Shown here: one piece after another, positions 33,695 to 41,341 of the stretch | Numbering within the stretch: position 1 is the first letter of the stretch | Layout: every line of letters starts with the position of its first letter | Program-made: the position numbers and the translations under genes | NCBI GenBank assembly: GCA_017436905.1 | Contig: JAFSCF010000011.1 | Location: 1-64,000, forward strand | From: Clostridia bacterium | GTDB taxonomy: Bacteria; Bacillota; Clostridia; UMGS1810 | Length of the DNA stretch: 64,000 nt | Direction: 5' to 3' | The notes under the pieces: model-generated | The model's database searches: none | Told to the model about the DNA's origin: nothing | What the model saw: only the letters and a program-made list of their open reading frames with translations

Positions 33695-35927
33695 CGAATA
33701 TTTTGAGAAAACCAAAGGCAAACCTCTTTCCACCGCATCCGACAGAGATATTTACGAATCATTGCTGTCGTTTACAGCATCGCATATGCAGGAAAGAGGC
33801 TATAACGCAGGCAAGAAAAAATTATATTACATTTCAGCGGAATTTTTAATAGGCAAACTGCTCTCGTCAAACCTTATTAATCTGGGCTTGTACGGAGCCG
33901 TTGCAGAGGAACTTAAATCCGTAGGCAAATCGCTTGCGGATATAGAGTCTATAGAGCCCGAACCATCGCTCGGTAACGGTGGTTTGGGCAGGCTTGCCGC
34001 ATGCTTTATGGATTCTGCCGCCACATTAGGTCTGCCTGCCGACGGTGTTGGTCTTTGCTACCATTGCGGACTTTTTGCGCAGAAGTTTAAAGACAATAAG
34101 CAAACAGAGCAGCCCGACTATTGGATAGAGGATAAAAACTGGCTTAACCGCACCGACACACAGTATGCCGTTAAATTTAAAGATTTCACATTGCAGTCCC
34201 GACTTTATGATTTAACCGTTACCGGCTATGGCAACAAGTCAAACCGACTGCGCCTTTTCGATGCTGAAACAGTAAGCGAAAGCATTATTAAAGACGGCAT
34301 TGCGTTTGATAAAAAAGATGTCGATTCGAATTTAACGCTGTTTCTCTACCCTGACGACAGCGATGATAACGGCAAAAAACTGCGTGTGTATCAGCAGTAT
34401 TTTATGGTAAGTTGTGCGGCGCAACTTATTCTGGACGAGGCAGTAGAGCGTGGCTCAAATCTTCACGACCTTGCCGACTTTGCCGTAGTGCAGATTAACG
34501 ACACCCACCCTGCCATGGTCATTCCCGAACTTGTGCGCCTTTTAACTGAGCGTGGCATAGACTTTACCGAAGCGGCAGGCATAGTGCGTAACGTGTGCGC
34601 ATACACAAACCACACAATTCTTGCCGAAGCACTCGAAAAATGGCCCGTTAAATATTTAGAGGAAGCCGTACCCGAAATTATGCAAATAACCCGCCGTTTA
34701 GACCTTATGGTAAAAGGAGCAGACGAAACGTGTGCAATCGTTCAGGGTGATTTGGTGCATATGGCGCATCTTGCAATACACTTTTCGTTCAGCGTAAACG
34801 GTGTGGCGGCATTGCATACCGAGATTTTAAAGAATGTGGAACTTAAAAAGTTTTACGATTTGTACCCCGATAAATTCAATAATAAAACAAACGGAATCAC
34901 GTTCCGCCGTTGGCTGATTGGCGCAAATCCCGACTTAACCGAACTTATACGCAGTTTAACGGGCGACGGCTTTTTAACAGATGCCGACAGACTAAAAGAT
35001 TTGGCAATGTACGAGAACGATACAGATGTTCTCTCTGCACTTGATACTATAAAAACGAAGAATAAACTCCGCCTTAAAGAATTTCTTATGAAAAAAGAGG
35101 GCGTTGTTCTGCGTGAGGACTCTATCTTCGACATTCAGGCAAAACGTCTGCACGAGTATAAGCGCCAGCAACTCAATGCCCTTTATATTATAAAGAAATA
35201 TTTAGATATTAAAGACGGTAAATACCCCGACCGCCACTTGACGTTTATATTTGCGGCAAAGGCGGCACCCTCGTATGTGATGGCAAAGGATATTATCCAC
35301 CTTATACTCTGCCTTTCAAAACTTGTTGCCGCCGATCCCGTTGCAAGTAAGTATATGACGGTTGTGATGATAGAAAATTATAACGTGTCCGTTGCAGAAA
35401 AACTTATTCCTGCGTGCGACATATCCGAGCAGATTTCGCTTGCGTCAAAAGAAGCCAGCGGAACGGGAAATATGAAGTTTATGCTAAACGGTGCCGTAAC
35501 ACTCGGCACACTCGACGGCGCAAATGTAGAGATAGCCGATTTTGTAGGTAAGGATAATATCTATATATTCGGCAAAAGCGCAAAAGAGGTTATAGACCTT
35601 TATAAAAGCGGCAGATATAACCCACGTGCGCTCTATAGCAAAAATGCTGATATCCGCCGTGCGGTGGATTTCATATCCGATACGGCTATGCTTAAAATCG
35701 GCGACGGCACGTCACTTCGCAGATTGCAAAGCGACCTTATAAATAAGGACTACTTTATGGCGCTTTTAGATTTTGAAGATTACTCAAAAACAAAAGATAA
35801 AGCCTTTGCCGATTACGAAGACCGCGCCGCTTGGGCACGTAAAACGCTTGTGAATATTTCAAAAGCACGCTACTTCTCGTCAGACAGAACAGTTTCGGAA
35901 TATAACAGAGAGATATGGAAATTGTGA
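33687..35927 (+). CDS. glgP: Glycogen/maltodextrin phosphorylase
   Basis: GlgP releases glucose-1-phosphate from alpha-1,4-glucans with PLP. Landmarks are EPSLGNGGLGRLAACFMDS near residue 92, VQINDTHPAMVIPELVR near 270, FDIQAKRLHEYKRQQLN near 480 and the PLP-lysine motif EASGTGNMKFMLNGAVTLGT near 590. At 746 residues it is about 50-60 residues shorter than common bacterial forms but has all active-site segments. Overlap with malQ shows coupling. Confidence 0.95.
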   Translation: MFNEYFEKTKGKPLSTASDRDIYESLLSFTASHMQERGYNAGKKKLYYISAEFLIGKLLSSNLINLGLYGAVAEELKSVGKSLADIESIEPEPSLGNGGLGRLAACFMDSAATLGLPADGVGLCYHCGLFAQKFKDNKQTEQPDYWIEDKNWLNRTDTQYAVKFKDFTLQSRLYDLTVTGYGNKSNRLRLFDAETVSESIIKDGIAFDKKDVDSNLTLFLYPDDSDDNGKKLRVYQQYFMVSCAAQLILDEAVERGSNLHDLADFAVVQINDTHPAMVIPELVRLLTERGIDFTEAAGIVRNVCAYTNHTILAEALEKWPVKYLEEAVPEIMQITRRLDLMVKGADETCAIVQGDLVHMAHLAIHFSFSVNGVAALHTEILKNVELKKFYDLYPDKFNNKTNGITFRRWLIGANPDLTELIRSLTGDGFLTDADRLKDLAMYENDTDVLSALDTIKTKNKLRLKEFLMKKEGVVLREDSIFDIQAKRLHEYKRQQLNALYIIKKYLDIKDGKYPDRHLTFIFAAKAAPSYVMAKDIIHLILCLSKLVAADPVASKYMTVVMIENYNVSVAEKLIPACDISEQISLASKEASGTGNMKFMLNGAVTLGTLDGANVEIADFVGKDNIYIFGKSAKEVIDLYKSGRYNPRALYSKNADIRRAVDFISDTAMLKIGDGTSLRRLQSDLINKDYFMALLDFEDYSKTKDKAFADYEDRAAWARKTLVNISKARYFSSDRTVSEYNREIWKL

Positions 35928-35935
35928 TTATAACA

Positions 35936-36056
35936 CCTCATCAGTCTTGCTTTGCCCGACAGCTTCCCCTCAAGGGGAAGCCTTTACATAGTATATTGTC
36001 TCAAAAAGCCTTCCCCTTGAGGGGAAGGGGGACCGCTTGCGGTGGATGAGGTGTAA
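35936..36056. repeat. Palindromic repeat with ACACCTCATC ends
   Basis: Ends ACACCTCATC and GATGAGGTGT are inverted. Inside, CTTCCCCTCAAGGGGAAG and CCTTCCCCTTGAGGGGAAGG form two strong hairpins. I recognise this as a scattered repeat type in gut Firmicutes. Only one copy lies in this window. It may also stop glgP transcription. Confidence 0.75.
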
Positions 36057-36134
36057 AAATTTCTACCTTTATATATAATATAAATATATATCACAACAAA
36101 AATTGTGAAAATTCAAAAAACTTATAAAAAATCC

Positions 36135-36163
36135 TTGACAGTTTGAAATAAAAAATATAAAAT
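36135..36163 (+). promoter_or_regulatory. Distal promoter (P1) of the S-layer gene
   Basis: TTGACA (36135-36140) and TAAAAT (36158-36163) with a 17-bp spacer. A hairpin at 36274-36304 lies between P1 and P2. Confidence 0.6.
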
Positions 36164-36273
36164 AGTATGGTATAATATGGTTTACTGCACAACTATGCGC
36201 ATATTATGTAATATATATAATAGGCATACATATTTGCGCAGTACCTTACATATGTGTTATATCAAAAGTGTAG

Positions 36274-36304
36274 GTAAAGGGTTTTTTTATTAAAAACCCT
36301 TTAC
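36274..36304 (+). terminator. Hairpin between the two S-layer promoters
   Basis: GTAAAGGGTTTTT pairs perfectly with AAAAACCCTTTAC. Downstream bases are T-rich but not a clean run, so it may end P1 transcripts partly or stabilise them. Confidence 0.5.
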
Positions 36305-36336
36305 TTTACAGTTTTGTTACAACAATAAATTGTGCA

Positions 36337-36365
36337 TTGACGTAGCATTTTAGTGGTGTTATAAT
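36337..36365 (+). promoter_or_regulatory. Proximal promoter (P2) and leader of the S-layer gene
   Basis: TTGACG (36337-36342) and TATAAT (36360-36365) with a 17-bp spacer. The RNA would start near 36372 with a hairpin CTAGAA/TTCTAG (36377-36392) at its 5' end, then a 10-bp stem 36413-36422 with 36449-36458, then AAGGAGG at 36471-36477. Such leaders are known to stabilise S-layer mRNAs. Confidence 0.8.
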
Positions 36366-36487
36366 CAATGCATAAACTAGAAGTATTTCTAGTGTATGTG
36401 TCTGGTTGTATATGAAAGAGATGCGGCCGGTTAACACTAAAAAACGTAATCTCTTTCAAAAAAATATTTTAAGGAGGATTTGAGACT

Positions 36488-39400
36488 ATGAAAAATCTCA
36501 AAAAAGTACTCGCGTTAGTTGTAGTATTTTCAATGATGCTCAGCACTGTTGCTTTCGCAGCATTCCCTGACGTTAACGAAGATGCTGACTATGCAAACGC
36601 AGTTAACACAATCGCTGCTCTCGGTATCGTAGGCGGCGACGACCAGGGTAACTTCAACCCTGACAACACAATCACCAGAGCTGAGTTCACAAAAATGATT
36701 TGTGAAGCACAGGCTATCAAAGGTGATGCTGCTAAAGGCGCTACAATCTTCACAGACGTAGCTGCTGATCACTGGGCTTCCGGCTATATCAACATGGCTG
36801 TAGGTCAGAACATCATCAATGGTATGGGCGACGGCACTTTCGCTCCTGAAAGCCCCGTTACATACGAACAGGCTATCAAAATGATCGTTGTAGCACTCGG
36901 TTACGAGCCTATGGCTGCTGACCGTGGTGGTTACCCCACAGGTTACATGGTAGTTGCTCAGTCAATCGGCGTAACAAAAGGCGTTAGCGCTCCTGCACAG
37001 ACAGACGCTGCTAAACGTTCACTCATCGCTGAACTCATCTACAATGCTTTAGACGTTCCTATGATGGAACAGACAGGTTTCGGTTCTGATAAGACATTCG
37101 AAATCATGGACGGCACAAACAACAAATCAAGAGTTACACTTCTTACATCTAAATTTGATGTGGCAAAACTCGGCGGTGTTGTTAAAGCAAACGATAAAAT
37201 TGCTACAGATGGTGGCAGTGCTGCTCCCGAAGGCGAAATCAATTTCTGGATTGATAACAACTACAAGACAACAAACAAAGATTATCAGTGGTCAACTGGT
37301 AACGGCAAAATGCTCAATGGTGTTGCTGTAGGTGAAACAAATGTTGCTGATTTACTTGGTAAAAGAGCAATCATCTTTGTTCAGGAAGACAACAACGAAT
37401 ACACAGTAATCGCTGCTGTTGCTGACGAAACAAAAACATCTACTGTTACTTTCGCACTCACAGATATTGATACAGGTGCAAGAACAGATATCTCAACAAC
37501 AGATAAAAAGACAATTGCTTACTTTGCAGATGATAACGCTAAAAACTCTACAAAACTTGATATCGTGAACTCTCCTGATATCATTTGGAACAATAGCGGT
37601 GCTAACGTAGGCTATCAGACACTTTCTGATATTATTGATGCTGCTAACGCTTCAGTTGCTGCAAGAGTAACTCTTACTGACTGGGATGCTGACAACAAAT
37701 ATGATGCAATCGCTGTTGAATCTTATACACACTTTGTTGTAGAAGAAGTTGACGCTGATCAGTTAATGCTTGAAACAGAAGCTGCTACATTTGACCTCGA
37801 CGATGAAGATGAAGATTACACAATCACAATCAAAGACGTTGATGGTAACGACGTAGCATTTGAAGACATCGCTGTAGGCGACGTTATCGCTGTTATTTCT
37901 GACAACATTTCTGCTCCTTGGAACCCTGCTGTTTACATGGACGTTGTTGTTCTTGGTGAAAGCGTAGTTGAAGGTACAGTTACTGCTTGGGATCCTAACA
38001 GCACTTCTGGTAAAAAAGCTACAATCGGTGATGCTACATACACAGTATCTACTGAATACACAGCAGGTAAAATTGACATCGCTTCTGAAGGTGCTTTCTA
38101 TCTTGATATCAATGGCAACATCTTCGCATTCGATGGCACAAAAGCTGCTTCTGGCAACCTCGGTATCATCCTTAAAGTTGCTGTAGTATCTTCTGGTGTT
38201 GACTCTGACGTTGCTCAGGTTAAACTCCTTAACAAAGACGGTCAGGTTGTTGTTTACAACATCGCTGAAACACTCAAAGTAAGAAAAGCAAATGATTCTC
38301 TCGTATCTTACAAGAGAGCAAACGCTGTAAATGCTGCTACAGACCTCGCTAGCACATCATTCGCTGCTGCTAATGGCGCTGCTGATGGTCAGACAATCGG
38401 TGTTTACCTCGAAAAAATATTTGATGGTACAAACAATGCTGTTGTAGATAGCGTTGTTCAGTACAAAGCAAACGCTAACGGCGAAATCACAGAACTCACA
38501 CCTGCTGGTGTAACAGACAGATTCACTGTTGATGCTCCTGTAGCAAACGCTGAATACAGTTCAAACAGCAGAAGATTTGCTGGTGCTGGTAAACTCGAAG
38601 CTGGCGCACTCCTCTTCTCTATCAACAACACAGATATTGAGAAATCTAAAGTTATTACTGAAGATGCTCTTATCGACGAAGCTAAATACACTGTAGCACT
38701 TATCGACGAAGATAACGACTACATTGCTGCTATCATCCTCAGCGGTGGTAACGCTCTCGGAAGCAAAGTTTCTGGTTGGGCTGTTGTTACAGGTAAAGCT
38801 ACAACTAACGACGCTGAAGGCAACACAGCTTACAGCCTCACAGTTGTTGAAAACAACAAAAATGAAGAAAAAGCAATCCTCGTAACTGAGGAAACACTCC
38901 TTGCTGATGATTACACAGTTAAAGGTGCATATTCTTCATCTGCTACAACTCTCGCTGCTGGTATGGGCGTAGGTTCTATCCTCCTCTACACAGCAGATGC
39001 TGATGGTAACGCTACAGTTATTGCTCCTATCGCTAACGTAAGCGGCAACGGATACGTAGCAGTAGACAACATTGACCTTACAGGTGCTACAGTTTACGGC
39101 GAAGATACATACAAATACGGTATCACAAATGCTAAATTTGATGGTAACGAAATCTTCACAACTGCTGGTACAATCGAAGTCGAAACTGGTTCTAACAAAT
39201 ACAGATTCAACAACGCTAATCCCAGAAACCTCAGAGTTGAAGTTGGCGCTTACAAAGGTGGCAACGTTGTTAACTCTAACGGTGTTAAAGGTAACGCAGT
39301 TCTCGCTAGATACGTTGATGGCGAAGTTACAGACGTAATCGCAGTTGATACACAGGTTGATATCCCTGCTGTTCTTGCTTCTACATCTACAGGTACACAC

Positions 39401-39730
39401 TATGGCAAAACTGTTGCTGAAATTGGAAGTTTTGTTGTTAATCAGAATGGCAAAAACATTTATGTAACAGGTACTGCTAAAGCTATTGACTACTCTGCTG
39501 CTGGTTACGATGCTGCACCTGCTTACTATGCAATTCTTAACCTTGATGGTCTTGGTACTGCAACTGTTTTGACAGAGAAAAATGGTGGTGGATTTGTTGA
39601 CAAAACAGCATTTGTAGATAATGGTAATATGGACTATCTTGTTAGCCTTGTTCTCGGTAATACAACAGCTAAAATTGACGTTGATGGTGAAATTTACACA
39701 ATTAACTTCAACGGTGTAGTTGCTGAATAA
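36488..39730 (+). CDS. S-layer protein with N-terminal SLH domains
   Basis: The 1080-residue protein has a signal peptide (MKNLKKVLALVVVFSMMLS, cut after AFA near 24). SLH repeats follow: FPDVNEDADYANAVNTIAAL with ITRAEFTKMI (about 27-75), FTDVAADHWASGYINMAV with TYEQAIKMIV (about 87-140) and a degenerate third (about 145-195). SLH domains bind pyruvylated cell-wall polymer. The rest is beta-rich, Ala/Thr/Asp-rich with almost no Cys. Codon choice (GCT, GGT, CTC, AAC) differs from the neighbours and fits very high expression, supported by two promoters and a strong GGAGG. It is probably the main surface-array protein. Confidence 0.9.
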   Translation: MKNLKKVLALVVVFSMMLSTVAFAAFPDVNEDADYANAVNTIAALGIVGGDDQGNFNPDNTITRAEFTKMICEAQAIKGDAAKGATIFTDVAADHWASGYINMAVGQNIINGMGDGTFAPESPVTYEQAIKMIVVALGYEPMAADRGGYPTGYMVVAQSIGVTKGVSAPAQTDAAKRSLIAELIYNALDVPMMEQTGFGSDKTFEIMDGTNNKSRVTLLTSKFDVAKLGGVVKANDKIATDGGSAAPEGEINFWIDNNYKTTNKDYQWSTGNGKMLNGVAVGETNVADLLGKRAIIFVQEDNNEYTVIAAVADETKTSTVTFALTDIDTGARTDISTTDKKTIAYFADDNAKNSTKLDIVNSPDIIWNNSGANVGYQTLSDIIDAANASVAARVTLTDWDADNKYDAIAVESYTHFVVEEVDADQLMLETEAATFDLDDEDEDYTITIKDVDGNDVAFEDIAVGDVIAVISDNISAPWNPAVYMDVVVLGESVVEGTVTAWDPNSTSGKKATIGDATYTVSTEYTAGKIDIASEGAFYLDINGNIFAFDGTKAASGNLGIILKVAVVSSGVDSDVAQVKLLNKDGQVVVYNIAETLKVRKANDSLVSYKRANAVNAATDLASTSFAAANGAADGQTIGVYLEKIFDGTNNAVVDSVVQYKANANGEITELTPAGVTDRFTVDAPVANAEYSSNSRRFAGAGKLEAGALLFSINNTDIEKSKVITEDALIDEAKYTVALIDEDNDYIAAIILSGGNALGSKVSGWAVVTGKATTNDAEGNTAYSLTVVENNKNEEKAILVTEETLLADDYTVKGAYSSSATTLAAGMGVGSILLYTADADGNATVIAPIANVSGNGYVAVDNIDLTGATVYGEDTYKYGITNAKFDGNEIFTTAGTIEVETGSNKYRFNNANPRNLRVEVGAYKGGNVVNSNGVKGNAVLARYVDGEVTDVIAVDTQVDIPAVLASTSTGTHYGKTVAEIGSFVVNQNGKNIYVTGTAKAIDYSAAGYDAAPAYYAILNLDGLGTATVLTEKNGGGFVDKTAFVDNGNMDYLVSLVLGNTTAKIDVDGEIYTINFNGVVAE

Positions 39731-39774
39731 TTACTGCTAATTACTTAAATAGTGTATTTAAAGTAATATAAATC

Positions 39775-39815
39775 GCACCGCACTCCGGTTTGGAGTGCGG
39801 TGCTTTTATGTGTGT
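39775..39815 (+). terminator. S-layer terminator, first of two identical copies
   Basis: GCACCGCACTCC/GGAGTGCGGTGC with a GGTTT-containing loop is followed by TTTTA. The 41 bases 39775-39815 recur exactly at 40541-40581. Confidence 0.9.
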
Positions 39816-39883
39816 GAATTATATTTTAATAGATGCATATAATATAATGTATCTTCTAAAATTCGATTATATTTATAAATATA

Positions 39884-39912
39884 TTGACAAATTTCAAAAC
39901 ATCTGCTATAAT
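39884..39912 (+). promoter_or_regulatory. Promoter of the type III toxin-antitoxin locus
   Basis: TTGACA (39884-39889) and TATAAT (39907-39912) with a 17-bp spacer, just before the antitoxin RNA repeats. Confidence 0.88.
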
Positions 39913-39918
39913 ATAACC

Positions 39919-40050
39919 GAAGATACGGTGTGAGGGTAACACCTTTTAAAAAGAAATCCCCACTAAAGACTGGGTGTGAGGGTAACACCTTTCAAAAAGA
40001 AATCCCAATGGAAGATATGCCCTTGTGCTTTGCGCAAGGGCTTTATTCTT
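39919..40050 (+). ncRNA. Type III antitoxin RNA with two 46-nt repeats and attenuator
   Basis: Two 46-base direct repeats start at 39927 and 39973. Each has the hairpin GGTGT-GAGGGTA-ACACC, then an A-rich AAAAAGAAAT and CCC. The GGG in the hairpin loop can pair with the CCC of a neighbouring segment to form an H-type pseudoknot, as in ToxI-type antitoxins. The A-rich AAAGAAAT is a plausible toxin cleavage site. The repeats are followed by the terminator GCCCTTGTGC/GCGCAAGGGC plus T-rich bases (40019-40050), which lets only some transcripts reach the toxin gene. This promoter-repeats-terminator-toxin order is the known layout of ToxIN, CptIN and TenpIN loci. Confidence 0.85.
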
Positions 40051-40067
40051 TGTATAAGGAAAATAAA

Positions 40068-40535
40068 ATGAACACTAAAAAAGATTATCAATTGAATTAT
40101 CTGTCGCCGGAATTTTATTGTGAATATACCAGTAGCGATTATCCCGAAATTGAAAACAAGGAAAATCGTCCTTATATGGTTGTTCTTATTAAAATTGAAA
40201 ACAACACATTTGCCGTTCCGTTCAGAACGAATGTTCCGCATAATAATTGCTATAAGTTTAAAAAGTCAACGCGTCCTACAAATACAGTCACAGGTCTTGA
40301 CTATACAAAGGCTGTCATTGTAAACGACAGCAAATACATAGGTGCAGCAGCAAGAATAAACGATAAGGAATATATTGAATTAAATGCTAATTATCCTTTT
40401 ATAGTAAAGCAGTTCAAAAAATTTGTATTTGATTATATTAAATTTGCGAACGGAAAAACCAACTATTATAGCGCAAAGAAATTTAAGTATACCACACTTA
40501 AATATTTTCATGAACAACTTGGAATTTCTAAATGA
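40068..40535 (+). CDS. Type III toxin-antitoxin endoribonuclease toxin (ToxN/TenpN-like)
   Basis: The 155-residue basic protein starts at ATG 40068 with AAGGA upstream. The N-terminal half has NRPYMVVLIKIENNTFAVPF followed by RTNVPH, a barrel-like pattern seen in ToxN/AbiQ/TenpN toxins, then GLDYTKAVIVNDSKYIG, which I associate with the TenpN branch. A Lys/Tyr-rich helix near residues 120-140 fits RNA binding. These toxins are sequence-specific RNases held by their pseudoknot RNA and often act as abortive-infection phage defence. The family branch is my estimate; the type III class is well supported by the RNA repeats. Confidence 0.82.
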   Translation: MNTKKDYQLNYLSPEFYCEYTSSDYPEIENKENRPYMVVLIKIENNTFAVPFRTNVPHNNCYKFKKSTRPTNTVTGLDYTKAVIVNDSKYIGAAARINDKEYIELNANYPFIVKQFKKFVFDYIKFANGKTNYYSAKKFKYTTLKYFHEQLGISK

Positions 40536-40540
40536 TTTCA

Positions 40541-40581
40541 GCACCGCACTCCGGTTTGGAGTGCGGTGCTTTTATGTGTGT
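40541..40581 (+). terminator. Second identical copy of the S-layer terminator
   Basis: It is identical over 41 bases to 39775-39815 and here closes the type III toxin gene. It is followed, like the first copy, by TTATAAATATATTGACAA (40603-40620; first copy 39873-39890), the -35 region of the next promoter. Confidence 0.9.
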
Positions 40582-40613
40582 TGGTGTTTCTCAAAAATAT
40601 TCTTATAAATATA

Positions 40614-40642
40614 TTGACAATATGGTATAAATTATATATAAT
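40614..40642 (+). promoter_or_regulatory. Promoter of the phd-doc operon
   Basis: TTGACA (40614-40619) and TATAAT (40637-40642) with a 17-bp spacer. Its -35 region shares 18 bases with the type III promoter. Confidence 0.85.
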
Positions 40643-40672
40643 ATTCATAGTATAAATTATAGGAGTGATAAT

Positions 40673-40915
40673 ATGAATATTGATACTAATACCATCACCA
40701 CCATGACGGAAGCGAATCAAAATTTCTCTAAAGTTGCAAGGGTTGCCGAAAATAATGGTCAGGCGGTCATTTTCAAAAATAATAAACCAAAATTTTTACT
40801 TGTAGATGTCGAAAACAATGATTATTTTGAAATTACCGATGATGAAAAAATAGATGTTGCCGCACGCAGAATTATGAATAGATTTAAACCTGCATTTGAG
40901 GAGTTGGCAAAATGA
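40673..40915 (+). CDS. phd: Phd/YefM-family antitoxin
   Basis: The 80-residue protein has the Phd N-terminal DNA-binding pattern TITTMTEANQNFSKVARVAENNGQAVIFKNNKPKFLLV written here in parts: MTEANQNFSKV near residue 11, then NNGQAVIFKNNKPKFLL near 27. An acidic, probably disordered tail (NDYFEITDDEKID) would bind the toxin. It overlaps doc by 4 bases. Such antitoxins repress their own operon. Confidence 0.92.
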   Translation: MNIDTNTITTMTEANQNFSKVARVAENNGQAVIFKNNKPKFLLVDVENNDYFEITDDEKIDVAARRIMNRFKPAFEELAK

Positions 40916-41292
40916 TTAAGTTTGACAAAGAAAAAGTTCTTCTGTTGCATCAGATGATTGCGCAGGAAACAGGCGGCTCTGTAGGTGTAAGAGATGCTGG
41001 GCTTTTAGAAAGTGCGCTTGAAAATGCATATGCTACATTTGATGGCAAACCATTATACAAAACTAAAGAGGAAAAGGCGGCAGGATTAGGTTTTTCTCTT
41101 ATATCTAATCATGCTTTTGTTGATGGAAACAAAAGAATCGGTGTATATGTAATGCTTACTTTTTTAGAAGTAGGCGGAATCAGACTTAATTGCACTAATG
41201 AAGATGTCGTTAATCTTGGTCTTTCTGTCGCATCGGGTGAAATGAAGTACGAAGAAATTTTAAGTTGGATTAATAATCATAAAATGAGATAA
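40912..41292 (+). CDS. doc: Doc-family Fic toxin (death on curing)
   Basis: The 126-residue protein has the Fic motif HAFVDGNKRIG near residue 66, in the Doc form, and the N-terminal QETGGSVGVRDAGLLESALE typical of Doc. Doc phosphorylates elongation factor EF-Tu and stops translation until neutralised by Phd. All key motif residues (His, Asp, Asn, Lys, Arg) are present, so it is likely active. Confidence 0.93.
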   Translation: MIKFDKEKVLLLHQMIAQETGGSVGVRDAGLLESALENAYATFDGKPLYKTKEEKAAGLGFSLISNHAFVDGNKRIGVYVMLTFLEVGGIRLNCTNEDVVNLGLSVASGEMKYEEILSWINNHKMR

Positions 41293-41296
41293 ACAC

Positions 41297-41328
41297 AAAA
41301 AATCCCCTTTTTGTAAAGGGGATTTTTC
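41297..41328. terminator. Bidirectional terminator, doc/SipL-like gene
   Basis: AAATCCCCTTT/AAAGGGGATTT with a TTGT loop, flanked by A and T runs, lies between the converging genes. Confidence 0.85.
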
Positions 41329-41341
41329 ATTTCTATATCAC

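Noticed and set aside
36091-36108. TCACAA-N6-TTGTGA palindrome upstream of the S-layer promoters
   Set aside because: Arm order is opposite to Rex and CRP-type sites and only one copy is present, so no factor can be named.
36488-39730. Foreign origin of the S-layer gene because of its codon use
   Set aside because: The bias resembles that of pckG and other highly expressed genes and is explained by expression level.
39927-40018. Direct repeats considered as a CRISPR array
   Set aside because: The two units are back to back without unique spacers and lie before a toxin gene with an attenuator, which fits a type III antitoxin RNA.
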